NCBI GenBank assembly: GCA_039707655.1
Contig: CM077673.1
Coordinates: 269,770,288 to 269,834,287, forward strand
Direction: 5' to 3'
Length of the DNA: 64,000 nt
Source of the DNA: Elymus sibiricus
Lineage: Eukaryota > Streptophyta > Magnoliopsida > Poales > Poaceae
This document shows, one piece after another, positions 21,907 to 33,685 of the stretch (positions are counted from its first letter, which is position 1; each line of letters begins with the position of its first letter). The notes beneath the pieces were generated by a model. The model saw only the letters and a list, made by a program, of their open reading frames with translations, did no database searches and was not told the DNA's origin. The translations under genes and the position numbers were made by a program.

Positions 21907-24900
21907 ATGGCGGGTTCAAGCTCCATGGGCAAGTGGGAGGTTTCCTCCGTCACCGACAACGACATCCAGGAGCTCAAGCGTGCCGGCTACCTTTCCGTCG
22001 ACATCGCCCACCGCGCCCCAGAGGCGAATCAGGCGGTGCCTACACCGAAGCCGGGCGAGAGGGTGGTGTTCATCCCCCATTTCATCCGGGGACTGGGCTT
22101 TCCGCTCCACCCCTTCGTCAGGGGCCTCATGTTCTTTTATGGGCTGGATTTCCATGACCTCCCCCCAAACTCCTTCATGCACATCTCGGCGTTCATCACT
22201 GTTTGTGAAGCTTTCCTGCGGGTACAGCCGCACTTCGGCCTGTGGCTCAAAGTATTCAATGTCAAGCCGAAGACAGTTGCGGGCGCGCATGCGGATTGTG
22301 GAGGGGCGGCGATCAGTAAGGTCCCCCGTGTCGAGTGGCCGGATGGCACCTTCATCGACACAGTCAAGATCTGGCAGAAGGAATGGTTCTACATCACCGA
22401 ACCATGGAGCGCGGACTAGGCGGCACCTGCCGAGTTCAGATCCGGACCCCCCGCAAGGCTAACCTCGTGGCTCAAGAAAGCCCTTGACTGGGGGTCTGCC
22501 GCAGAGGTAAGATCGCTGCAGAAGTGCATCTCCTCGATGATCGAGGCCAAAATCGAGCTGGTCAACGTGGTCCAGGTTATGCTCCCCCGCCGTATCCTCC
22601 CCTGCCAGCATCGGTCCTCCCCAATGTGGGCTTACCAGCTCGAGGACCCGGCTACCGTGCGTTACTTCTTCCGAACTACCCACGAGAAATTGTGGAAGGC
22701 GATGTTCAAGCCCCAGAAGAGCTGGCCGGCCGAGGAGGAGGACACCGGTCTTGACGCCGAAACTCCTGCCACCAAGGTATGATGAAACCTCTAATTCTCC
22801 GGTTCTGTTTTTTGACAAAGACCTGAACCCCTTCTCCCTCATCTTCACAGAAATGACTGAACAAGGCCGTGCAAATCGACTGTCCGGCTCCGCAGCCCGA
22901 AGACCCTCGGTCGGACCTGTTGACGGAGATGCTCATCGTGGCGCGATATTCAGCGCGAGAGAAGAAAGAGAAGAAGAAGAAAGGAGAGAAGAAGGAGGCC
23001 CGAGAGGGTCTCCGTCAAAGGGGTCTTCCGGACTCTAAGTCCGAGGAGATCCATGCTTCTTCCACTCACGAGGAAGAGCACGAGGACAAGGGGGAGTGCG
23101 GCTCACCCCTCACAAGGAAAAGGGCGGCGTCAGCGGACGCCGCAGAGAATCTACCTCCTCCGGCCCCGAAGAGGACATGCCGGACAAAGGCTGTCCTGGC
23201 CGATGATAACTCGGTCTCCGATAAGGAGTCTAAGGATTTCGAGAGGGTTCCTCGAAGGAACCCAAGGGTTAAGCCCCTAGCCCAAAGGTATGGATCCGAA
23301 CACCCTCTGGGTCTCTTATATAGAGTTTTTAATGCTTAAATGGGCGATCGTCTTTCACCATGCATCCCTCCACGCGATCTCCCCACTTATCAAGTTTCAG
23401 ACGGGGAGTCTCCGCCCGCCGAACTGGCAGAAAGTGGGACCGCGTCCCACCCTACGCCGCCCGAGGCCTCGAAGGAGGCCGCGGAGGTGTTATCGAGCCG
23501 GGCTCCTTCTGAGCCGAACACCGGCGGCGGGGGTGACGACGTCATGGCTGAGGTTAACACCTCGGCCGCTGAAGACTAGGAGAAGGAAACTCCCCTGGTA
23601 ACTGAAGAAGGGGAACGAAGCTCGGCCCAGCCCCCTCCGAGGGTATCTCCGGAGCGCTCTACGTCTCCGGAGGTGCCAGCCCAGTCCCCGGCCAGAGGGA
23701 GGGCTAGCGGGTCAACGCCGATGCTGCCCATGACTAGGTGGCCGGCCATGATGGAGGAAGCGTTATCCGGCTCCTCCATCGCCGAAGATCACCGCGCCCT
23801 AATGGGTGCGGTTTTGCAAGGCATTCAGTCCTTCGATAGCGGACTGAAAGAGGCCTTCAACGGTCTCTTGACGGGCTTCAAGGTGAGCCACGTAATACTA
23901 TTCCTTCCCGAAAAGTTTAATTTACCGAATTTATGCAACTCTTATAAGTGTAGTAGCCCCCGAGCCCTGGGTGAGTTTGAAAAACCCACCCGGGGGTCGA
24001 ATGTCCGAAAATCAGAAATAATGCTCAAGGCACCTTTTATTCCTTACTATTCTAAGAGCTCCGAAGAGTACGTAGCAAAGGGTCTGAATCTGACAGCTCG
24101 GGAGTTTTAATGCACATAAGTTGTTTTGTAGGCCTCGTCGGCGGCGGCGGCCTCCAACGCAATGGAGTTTGCCGAGCTTAATCGGAAGCTCAAGAGCTCC
24201 GATGAAGAGCTTGATCGCCTGAACAAGAGATTTGACGACGCGCAAGGTGAGTCCGCATTGTATTATTCGGGCTATGGTCTATCCTCATTGACTGAGATAT
24301 CCGGAATGTTATCCCTAAGTGTTATCCTCCCTTTGTTACCACAGCTGTGGCCGCGGAGGTCGAGAAACTCAAGGCCGAGTTGGAAAAGGCGAGGCAGGAG
24401 GCCGCGGATGAGAAGGCGGCGACCAAACAAGCAGCAGCCGAACTCTCGGCGCAAAAAGCCGAGAGCGACAAGCACGAGGCCCGGGTGGGAGAGGTGCAGC
24501 TGGAGCTCAAGGATGCCAGCACGAAGTGCGAGGCCCACGAGCAAAAGAACCAAGAGCAGACTGCCGAACTATCCATGCTGAAATCCGAGCTCAAAGCGGA
24601 GCGTGTTGATAGGTGGTTCTTTGAAGAAGAACTCCTCCAAGTCAAGGCGATCGCGGATGGTAAGCCGTACTTACTGTAATGTGCCTTTGGTGATAACAGG
24701 TTTGCGTTGCTCACCTGGGTGTGGTGTTCCTCAGGCGCCTTTACGGACCTCCCGAGGAGTGCAGCGGACGCGAACAGATACTTCGCCTCTCGGGATGGGG
24801 ATGTTGAGCCTCGGCTGTTCTAGGCGCAATTTCAAGCCCCCGAGCATCCCCCCTCCTGAGCAAGCAGATGAAACAACTGATGGAGCTGCATAGGATGGCG

Positions 24901-25218
24901 GAGCCGGCCATGAGGGACCTCTGCATCCAGCTTTGGCCTGCAGAGCCGTTGCCGAGCAGTTACTTCAGATTGGTACGGAAATTGTGCGACGCTGCGCCTC
25001 GGATTGACGCTATAAAGCGTTCTACATGCATCGAGGGGGCTCGGATGGCCTTTGCGAGGACCATGGTGCACTGGTCGAAGATCAAGCCGACCGAGATGGC
25101 CACCGCGCCTCCGCCCCCTGGGAAGGAGCATAGGTTCCCCGAGAAATACTTTGCCACCGTGATGGAAGGTGCTCGGGCGATAGAAACTCAATGCCCTAAG
25201 GATGTAATGTATGAGTGA
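21907..25218 (+). pseudogene. Antisense spliced transposase-like gene (Transposase_28 type) in the Tat-type element
   Basis: Exon-like open stretches with plausible GT/AG borders lie at about 21907-22776, 22851-23287, 23401-23882, 24132-24246, 24345-24659 and 24735-25218. The first encodes a domain like the 'putative gypsy type transposon' family (Pfam Transposase_28), with the phrase VFIPHFIRGLGFPLHPF. The later ones encode a Lys/Glu-rich nuclear-type segment, an Ala/Glu/Lys coiled coil (24345-24659) and a C-terminal helical part. The frame is broken by TAG at 22417-22419, TGA just after the second acceptor, TAG at 23577-23579 and a frameshift in the last exon. One splice phase does not fit, so the borders are approximate. 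It runs against the element's gag strand, so its transcript would be separate from the genomic RNA. The function is unknown and not shown to be transposase activity. Confidence 0.68.
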
Positions 25219-26473
25219 ACATTTTGTCATGTATCCGATGACTGTTCCGCTTTATAATGTGGTTGCATGGTTTATCATGTCTTTAATCTTTGTATTATTT
25301 TGACTCCTGTGTGGCCGTTTTATCTGAAAGTTGCGAGTCGTCGGCTTCAGCCCCCATGTAGATACTACACGAGGTGTTTCTGCCTCCGCGCTGTGACCCT
25401 TAGCCGATGTATCGGTGCCCGAAGGCGGTAGCGCGAGGGGAACAAGGCAATCGGACTATGATGCTTTAGTGCTTTCTGTTAGCCGTAGGAGCTTGACTGC
25501 GGGGGCTGATGACCAGCCCCCAGTGTTTATTCGGGTACACCGAGGTTGAAACCAGCATCACATGGTTCGTAAAAGTACAAACCCCTCGTATAACACGGAA
25601 TAACCTCTATCGATTTTTAGTTTGACACTTATACTCGGATTGCAGACCGGTTCTCGCTTATTATGACAGTCAGTTTTCGGCTTTCTCCACTGAGGCACTT
25701 GACCAGGCGAGCTGGAAGCAGAATCGCAGTGGTTCTCCCTTTACCCTTTTAGCCGAACGGGCGAAATGTAAGAGGGCAAACACAGGAGCCGGGCAACCCA
25801 ACTATTGACCCAAGACATAATTCGGAACCGATTCATATAACGCAACATCCGAGAGGCCGAACACATAAACAATAGTGTCGGGGTGATGCTTGGGGTGAGT
25901 TTATAGTCAAGCCCCCGGTCTATTAGCCGGTCGCATCGTGACATATACCGAACAGCTTTACCATCGGCGTCGGCGAGAAGAGAACAGAGTATGCGACACA
26001 AAATACAGCGAGGAGGCCGTAAAGGGTGGTCTTTATTTCTGATGAATTCTTACAACTCGAACTGCCGGAACGACTGTTACAGGTATTTTGAAATGAAAAA
26101 TAAAGTTTACAAAGGAGAGGTTTTACCCTGGGTCTTCGATAGGTGGCTTGACGTCCTCAATTTGCCCTGTCGCATGCCTGCTCCTTTGCTCCCGAGAGGG
26201 TTGCATTCCTTTAAAGGTGATTGCTATCGGCGAACGGACCTTGGGGAGAAGATCTTGAGAAGTCGCCGAAGTGTGGATGAGCTTTACGCGTGGGAGGTCC
26301 TAGATGGTACTTGTGGTTTGTCCGAAGACATTTGTTGGCAGTAGTCGGTCCAGCCGAACACTTTGCCTTTCATAGTGGGTCCCCACAGCAGCCATGGTAT
26401 CTTGAGCACGAAGTTGTGCCTTCTTGGCACATATTTTGCGGGAACTAGGGCTGTGTTGTGGGGGGGCGTATCC
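25219..26473. other. Tat-type element, non-coding segment between the antisense gene and gag-protease
   Basis: The 3' ends of the two convergent genes meet here. Short frames exist (for example 25991-26344 plus), but none has a recognisable domain. RT, RNase H and integrase should lie on the minus strand here in an autonomous relative, and none is present. Confidence 0.55.
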
Positions 26474-29400
26474 CTATTTTTGTTGGGCGGAAGATGATGC
26501 CAGGGGTTCAGTTTGAGACCGAACTCGTTTGCTATCATGACGTGCCTTTATGGCTGATTTGGGCGTCGGCCTTTCATCGCCGTACTGGGATTCAGCTGCC
26601 AGGGCCGTTGTGTGTTCCTCAGTTCGGAGAGAGTGCTCTGTGTTGCCGTTGATAGTAATGACCCCCCTGGGCCCAGGCATCTTGAGCTTTAGGTACGCGT
26701 AGTGGGGGACGGCGTTAAAGTGAGCGAATGCCGTGCGGCCGAGTAGGGCGTGATAACCGCTGTGAAACGGGACAATGTCGAAGATCAAGTCTTCGCTGCG
26801 GAAGTTATCGGGTGAGCCGAACACTACTTCCAGATTCAGTGTGCCCGAGCAGCAGGCTTCGACGCCTGGGATCACTCCTTTAAAGGTAGTGTTGCTGGGT
26901 TTGATCCTTGATGGATCTATACCCATCTTTTTCACCGTGTCTGAGTAAATAAGATTAAGGTTGCTTCCTCCGTCCATGAGGACTCTAGTGAGGTGATACC
27001 CATCGATACTGGGGTCTAGGACGAGGGCTGCCGAACCTCCGTGACGGATACTGGTCGGATGATCCCGTCGATCAAAGGTGATCGGGCAAGCCGACCAGGG
27101 GTTATACTTCGGGGCTACGGGTTCTACGGCGTAGACCTCTCGAAGGGCGCGTTTCCTCTCCTTTTTGGGTATGTGAGTGGCATATATCATGTTCACAATT
27201 TTTACCTCTGGAGGGAACTGCTTTTGTCCTCCATTGCTTGGACCGCGGGGCTCGTCATCGTCCTCGCTGCATGGGCTCTTGCCTTGCTCCTCAGTTGCGA
27301 GTTTGCCAGCTTGTTTGAATACCCAACAATTACAGTTGGTGTGGTTAGCGGGCTTGTCTTGGGTGCCGTGGATCTGGCATGGCCTATCCATGATTTTGTC
27401 CAGCGTGGTAGGTCCATCCCTACTACCTTTAGACGGTTTCTTCCGCTGTCCGGATTTTGGGTTGCGGAAACCGGCGTTGATGGCCGTGTCCTCCGCATCG
27501 CCGTTGTTGTGCCGGCATTTGTTTTTGTTACGTCGTGGTTTCCCATTTCCATCCCGGACTTCGGAGGTGCCGGGGTCTTCGGGGTTATGGCTTCGTCGGG
27601 CTAGCCAGTTATCCTCACCCGTGCAAAAGCGGGTCATAAGTGAGGTAAGGGCGGACATTGTCCTCGGCTTGTCCTGGCCGAGCTGACGAGCTAGCCACTC
27701 GTCCCGGATGTTATGTCTGAACGAGGCTATTGCCTCAGCGTTTGGGCAGTCAACGATCTGGTTTTTCTTGGTCAAGAACCGATTCCAGAATTGCCGAGCT
27801 GATTCTCCTGCTTTCTAGACAACATTGCTCAAGTCGGAGGAGTCCGGTGGCCGGACATAAGTGCCCTGGAAATTAGATCGGAAGGCATCCTCGAGCTCTT
27901 CCCAGCTCCCGATAGAATTCTCGGGGAGACTGTTTAACCAGTGCCGAGCTGGCCCCTTAAGCTTCAGGGGCAGGTATTTGATGGCGTGGAGATCATCTCC
28001 TCGTGCCATATGAATGTGGAGGAGGAAGTCCTCAATCCACACGGCTGGGTCTGTTGTCCCGTCGTATTGCTCTATGTTAACGGGTTTAAACCCTTCAGGG
28101 AACTGATGCTGCATCACCTCGTCTGTGAAGCATAGTAGGTGGGCGGCGCCTCTGACCCGAGCTATGTCATGCCTATGATCGGCGGTACATTGGGCCCGGT
28201 ATTGTTCCCGACCTCTATCGCTGCGGTCGAGCCAAGACCGGTGCCCGTCCCGTCTAGCGGGGGGGGAGTACCCTCTAGATCCGTAGATGGATCTTGTGCG
28301 GCCTACTCTGTAATCCAGGTCCTGTCGTAAGTCATATCTGTCTTCAGGCCCTGCTGGCTCTTTTCCTCTCCTGCGGGGCACCACCGGTCTGTACTCGGCC
28401 TCGCCGGCCGTTCTATCCCGTCCTCGGGGAGGGCGGTCCGGCCGGTCGTATGGAGTATGCGTGGGAGGCAATGTTTCAAGGGCCTCCTCATCGAATTGCG
28501 GCAGCAACCGCCGGCGCGGGTAGCTTTTGGGTTGGTCTGGTAGATCGGTACCGTACCCTTCTTCGGCTGCCAAGACCCTCGTCCATCTATCATTGAGGGT
28601 GTCCTGCTCGGCCTTGAGCTGCGGTTCTTTTGCCTTCAGGCTTCGGGCGGTGGCTAAAAGCTGCCGCCTGAACCGTTCCTGGTCTGCAGGGTTGTCGGGG
28701 ACGATGAGGTTTTCGGCTTCCAGGCTGTCTTCCTCCTCGACAGGGGGAAGGTAGTTGTCGTCCTCGGAATCATTAGGATCCTCGGTGTCGTACCGATCAT
28801 CGGGCCTTTCCTGGTCCTCCAGTGGCTGTTCGGGGTCTTCGGGGTCGCCGAGGTCTTCCGGGGTGTCGTTTTCCCCGGTGCCTGTAATAGCTTCCCTTCC
28901 CTTGTTTGCCTTAGATCGTTTGTGCTGTTTCCGTCGCCTTGACGGCGCCTCACCGGATTTATCGCCATTTTTCTTAGGGGTGCGATCGCCCTTGTCATCG
29001 GGGGTGTCTACCATGTAGACGTCGCAGGTGGAGGTGGCAGTCCACCGCCCAGTGTTGAAAGGGGCGGGGGCGCCGTCCTCTTCATCCATGTCTTCTGCCT
29101 CCTCGGAGGCATAGTCCAGCATATTGGTTAAGTCTTCGATAGTGGCTACCAAGTGGGTGGTGGGTGGGTCGAAAAATTCCCGGTGACCCACCTCCAGACC
29201 GATTTGAGTATGGGTCGAGGTTGTGTCGTCTGTGATTTTTATTGGTAGGATCCGATCCAGCGCCTCGTTGAGCGCCGAGAGCTTGACCGGATCAATCTGC
29301 CTAGGACTTTCGGAGTTAACCTCCAAAGTGTCCGTACAAAAAGTGTGTTCGGCAGGGGCCGACCCCTGGCCCTCAGGTACTGTAACCGGATCCGGACTAA

Positions 29401-29725
29401 GGGCCTGATCGTCGGCAGGGATAGACCCGAGGACGGAGTCGAGAGGGAGATCCGAAGTTAAGGCTTCGGAGACTTCGGGCTCGTCAGATGGAACAGCGAG
29501 CCCTGCGAGCGAAAGATCGCCCCGGGAGTCTACGGAGAACTCTAGGTTCCCGAATCTGATCTCTTGATCGGGGGCGAGAATCCCGATCCGGCCAGGGTGA
29601 CCGGTTGGGTCGGCGTGCAGCACAAAGCTGCCGAAAGCGAGAGTCTGTCCGGGGGCGAAGGAGCCCCCGTTACGGACTCCATCGCTAATGATTAAGCGAG
29701 CCATCAATTCCTCTCGCGATCCCAC
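26474..29725 (-). pseudogene. gag-pro: Gag-protease of the Tat-type element, one TAG stop
   Basis: A single frame of 1084 codons starts at the ATG at 29725 and is broken only by TAG at 27815-27817. The stop replaces what is most simply a Gln codon before KAGES, in the retrotransposon-gag core. Upstream: an acidic, Pro/Asp-rich N-terminal half, a basic RRRKQHKRSK patch, then the Gag core with EQYDGTTDPAVWIEDFLLH and GPARHWLNSLP. Downstream: a Cys-containing linker, then an aspartic-protease domain with the active-site variant MDGGSNLNLIYSD and LLGRTAF. The frame ends soon after the protease, so no RT follows. In a working copy the protein would form particles and cut itself. It ends about 1.3 kb from the tail of the antisense gene. 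Confidence 0.85.
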
Positions 29726-29732
29726 AGCGAAA

Positions 29733-29750
29733 CTCTCAATGAAAGCACCA
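29733..29750 (-). other. Primer-binding site region of the Tat-type element
   Basis: The minus strand reads TGGTGCTTTCATTGAGAG one base inside the 5' LTR. The place and the TGG start fit a primer site. I cannot name the tRNA with confidence. Confidence 0.65.
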
Positions 29751-29751
29751 A

Positions 29752-30232
29752 TGTCGGTGTCAAAACCGGCAGATCTCGGGTAGGGGGTCCCGAGCTATGA
29801 GATTAGGATCGATGGGTTACAGGAAACGAAGGAGACGATGTTTACCCTGGTTCGGGCCCTCTTATGGAGGTAAAACCCTACGTCCTGCTTGATTATATTG
29901 ATGTGTATGAAGATTACAGAGTCGATCTACCTCGAGATCAAGTAGCCAAACCCTAGATGAGCTTGTCTGCCCTCTACAATCTAAACCCCCTAGTTTATAT
30001 AGACACCGGGGATACCTAGGGTTTACACATGGTAAGGCTTCAGCCGGATGTAAAGACGTCGATCCTCTCATCTTGACTTGGAGTGCACGCCGTGTCTTCG
30101 GGGGTTTCCTTCTAGAATACGGGGTCGCCGCACACACCGGTCCTTCCTGTGACAGCCAGAGAGCGGCCCACCAAGCCGGCCTAGGATAGATAGGCCAGCG
30201 GCCCGAGGACCCCTTAGTCCAGGACTCCCTCA
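29752..30232 (-). repeat. 5' LTR of the Tat-type element
   Basis: 481 bp, paired with 20837-21318 and bounded by the TSD CCGAG. Confidence 0.92.
29994..30002 (-). promoter_or_regulatory. TATA box of the Tat-type 5' LTR
   Basis: CTATATAAA on the minus strand, in the LTR middle. The same box is in the other LTR near 21080. Confidence 0.6.
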
Positions 30233-30237
30233 CCGAG

Positions 30238-31056
30238 GACCTCCTCCTCGAAGAACTCCTAAAGAATTGCATTTTTATTCCTATAAAAAATTCTGAAAAA
30301 TTTTAGTCCACAAAAAATTTGTCAACAAAACTTTGTAAGATTGTTAGCAACTACTCCCAAGCATGCATAGAGGCCATATTGAGCATTCAAACTACTTAGA
30401 ACTCTAAGAATTCAACATGCAAGCTCATCTACAGCAGCACCAAGAGTAGCTAATTACTCTAAAAATAACCCACTAAAACAAAAACTAAATGGAGCAATGG
30501 AAGAGTCACATACCAAGTAGCAATCCCTCCAAACAGTTTCAGAAACGGAGCTTCGAGCAAAGAGATCGAAATCCGCGGGTTTGAGAGCAAGAACATGAAA
30601 ATGGTGGCTTTGGTGATTTTTTCTGGAGGTAGGTGATGAAGTGGGCTAAAGAGATAAGTGAGGGGGCCCATGTGGGGGCCACAACCCACCAGGGCGCGCC
30701 TGGGGGTGCTGGCGCGCACTGGTGTCTTGTTGGCACCAGGTGCACCCCCTCTGGTATTATTTGCACCAGAAATTCACAAATATTCCGAAAAAAATCGTGT
30801 TAAATTTTCAGGGCATTCTGAGAATTTTTATTTTTGGGTCATTTTTTATTGCACGGGGAAAACAGAAAACAGGATAATCATGGCATTTTATTTTATTTGA
30901 CTAGCTAAAGCAGAAAATAAAAGGTGGGAGCGGAGAGTTGTGCTTACTAGATTCATCGACGTCATACCTCTCAAAAATGATCCATTAATAAGGTTGATCA
31001 AGTCTTATTAATAACCACTTTCGATTGGCATGAAACCGAAGAACTTTCGTAAAACA
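30238..31056 (-). other. Athila-type element, non-coding segment after protease
   Basis: About 0.8 kb between protease and the Tat insertion, without RT or integrase motifs. A GGCGCGCC-rich stretch near 30680-30720 resembles the one in the element's LTRs. Confidence 0.6.
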
Positions 31057-33616
31057 CTAAGTTACCTCAATGAGGATATGCATATCCCCAACAATAAGTA
31101 TATCATATTTCTTTTTGGCAGTAGGGAGAGGTAATTGAAAACTTCCAATAGTAATGGTCAGAGATTCTTCAATAACATTTATACCATTCGCTTGGAATTG
31201 TTTCTTCGGAAAGTGCACCGTATGCTCATTACCATTGATATGAAAAGTGACTTTGCTTTTATTGCAATCAATAACAGCCCCTTCAGTATTCAAAATGGGT
31301 CTACCAAGGATAATCGACATGTTCTCGTCCTCGGGCATCTCAATAATAACAAAGTCAGTTAAGATAGTAACATTTGCAACAACAACGGGCACGTCCTCAC
31401 AAATACCGATAGTTATGGCCGTTGATTTGTCAGCCATTTGCAATGATATCTCAGTAGGTGTGAGTTTATTCAAATCAAGTCTTTTATATAAGGAGAAATG
31501 CATAACACTAACACTGGCTCCAAAATCACACAAAGCAGTTTTGACATAGTTTCTCTTAATGGAGCAAGGTATAGTTGGTATTCCAGGATCTCCAAGTTTT
31601 TTAGGTACTCCATCCTTAAAAGAATAATTAGCAAGCATGGTGGAGATTTCAGCTTCATGTATCTTTCTTTTATTTGTGATGATGTCTTTCATATACTTTG
31701 CATAAGGGGCCATTTTTAGGATATCGGTTAAGCGGGTACGCAAAAAGACTGGCCTAATCATTTCAGCAAAGCGTTCAAATTCTTCATCATCCTTTTTCTT
31801 AGATGGCTTAGGTGGAAAGGGCATGGGTTTTGAACCCATGGCTCTTTTTCTTTACCATGTTTCCTAGCCACAAAGTCTCTTTTATCATACCATTTATTTT
31901 TAGGTTGTGGGTTATCAAGATCAGGAGCAGGCTCTATTTCAACATCATTATCTGGTTCTTTATCATTACTAGGTTGAGCATCATCGTGAACATCATCATT
32001 ATCATTATCACTAGGTGAATGTTCACTACCAGATTGAGTTTCAGCATCAGAAATAGAGACATCATTACTATCAGGAGGTTTTTGTGTCTCAGGTTCACTA
32101 GAGGTATGCAAAGTCCTATCATTTTTCTTTTTCTTTTTCTTCTTAGAAGGACTAGGTGCATCAGTATTAATTCTCTGAGAATCTTGTTCAATTCTCTTAG
32201 GATGACCCTCAGGATAAAGTGGTTCTTGGGTCATTCTACCTCCTCTAGTTACTACTCTAGCAGCAAAATCATGCATATTATTATTCATTTCATCAAGCAA
32301 TTCTTTTTGGGACTTAGCAACTTGTTCTAACTGAGTTTGAACCATAGAGGCATGCTTTCCTACACCTCTAACATCATTATCGATTCTAAATAGCAAGTCA
32401 CTCAAGCGAGCAATCATGTCAGAATTGTATTTTAATTATTTCATAATATAGTTGTCAAACTCATATAAGCATTGACTAGGATGTTTATTGTTAGGGATGT
32501 CACTTTCATTAAACTTTAATAAAGAATTACCTCTACCACCTGTGGAGGTGGTGGTTCAGGAAGAGTCCAATCATCATAATTTTTCAATATATTATTCAAT
32601 AATTCCTCAGCTTGTTCAGTAGTTCGTTCCCTGAAAACACAACCAACACAACTATCTAGGAAGTCCCTAGAAGCATCGGTTAGTCCATTATAAAAGATAT
32701 CAAGTATTTCATTTTTCTTGAGAGGATGATCAGGCAAAGCATTAAGCAATTGGAGAAGCCTCCCCCAAGCTTGTGGGAGACTCTCTTCTTCAACTTGCAC
32801 AAAGTTAAATATTTCCTGTAAGGCAGCTTGTTTCTTATGAGCAGGAAAATATTTTTCAGAGAAGTAGTAGATCATATCCTAGGGACCATGCACACAACCA
32901 GGAGAAAGAGTATTGTACCATGTCTTAGCATCACCCTTTAATGAGAACGGAAATATCATTCATCTTAGTAAGGTGTGCCACTACAGTTTCAGTTTCATAG
33001 CCATGGAAAGGATCAGATTCAACCAAAGTAATTAACTCTGGGTCAACAGAGAACTCATAATACTTATCGGTAACAAAGATAGGTGAAGTAGCAAACTTAG
33101 GATCACATTTCATTCTAGCATTCAAAGTCTTTTCCTTATACTTACGTAGCAAATTCTTAAGATCGTTTCTATCCTTGCAAGAAAGAATTTCTCTAGTTAT
33201 ATCTTCGTCCATAACATAACCTTCAGGTATCTTAGGCATTTCAAACTTAGGAGATCTAGGACTAATAGGAGTTTCATAGTCATTATCAGTTTCGTAAGCT
33301 TCATCAGTTTCAGCAATCTCATCAATTTCAATAGTTTCATTCTCTTTAGCTCTAGCAATTTGTTCATCAAGAAATTCTCCTAGTGGCACATTATCATCAA
33401 GCATGGTACTAGCATCATCATAAGCACCATTCTTGTAGAGGTAGCATCATCAATAACTTGCGCCATATCAGGATTACTAGCATGTGGTGGTGTTGCAAGC
33501 TTACTCATAACAGAAGGTGAATCAAGTGCAGAGCAAGATGGCAGTTCCTTACCTCCCCTCGTCTTAGAGGGAAAAATCTTAGTCTTTGGATCCTTCGTAT
33601 TCTTAATAGTGATCAA
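31057..33616 (-). pseudogene. gag-pro: Athila-type gag-protease, several frameshifts
   Basis: Five successive open pieces in different frames (33616-33380, 33404-32931, 32875-32516, 32417-31758, 31839-31057) read as one Athila gag and protease. The third piece carries the gag core (EEESLPQAWGRLLQLL and TEQAEELLNNIL). The fourth is acidic, with a Lys run and a Ser/Asp-rich stretch. The last has the protease signature ALCDFGASVSVM and later MSIILGRPIL. The catalytic triad reads D-F-G here, close to the D-L-G common in this clade. At least four indels separate the pieces, so no full product is possible. No RT follows. Confidence 0.8.
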
Positions 33617-33657
33617 TTGATAAAAATCCCAAGTGACTCAACAAATATAGTTATGCT

Positions 33658-33674
33658 CCCCGGCAACGGCGCCA
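33658..33674 (-). other. Primer-binding site of the Athila-type element
   Basis: The minus strand reads TGGCGCCGTTGCCGGGG, 11 bases inside the LTR at 33686. This is the classical site of Athila/Tat Gypsy elements. Confidence 0.9.
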
Positions 33675-33685
33675 GAAAAAGGTCT

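Larger units (their letters stand above)
20837..30232 (-). mobile_element. Tat-type Gypsy element with gag-protease and an antisense gene, no RT
   Basis: LTRs 20837-21318 and 29752-30232 begin TGTCGGTGTCAAAACCGG and end GACTCCCTCA. A perfect TSD CCGAG lies at 20832-20836 and 30233-30237. The primer site beside 29752 and the polypurine tract after 21318 give the minus orientation. On the element strand there is one gag-protease frame (29725-26474). On the opposite strand a multi-exon gene runs from 21907 to 25218. No RT, RNase H or integrase is present. Known: some Tat/Ogre-group elements carry antisense ORFs, as does maize Grande. Inference: non-autonomous. Confidence 0.88.

Noticed and set aside
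27041..27686. Plus-strand frames of 169-187 codons
   Set aside because: They are opposite-strand shadows of the Tat-type gag-protease frame and show no domain.
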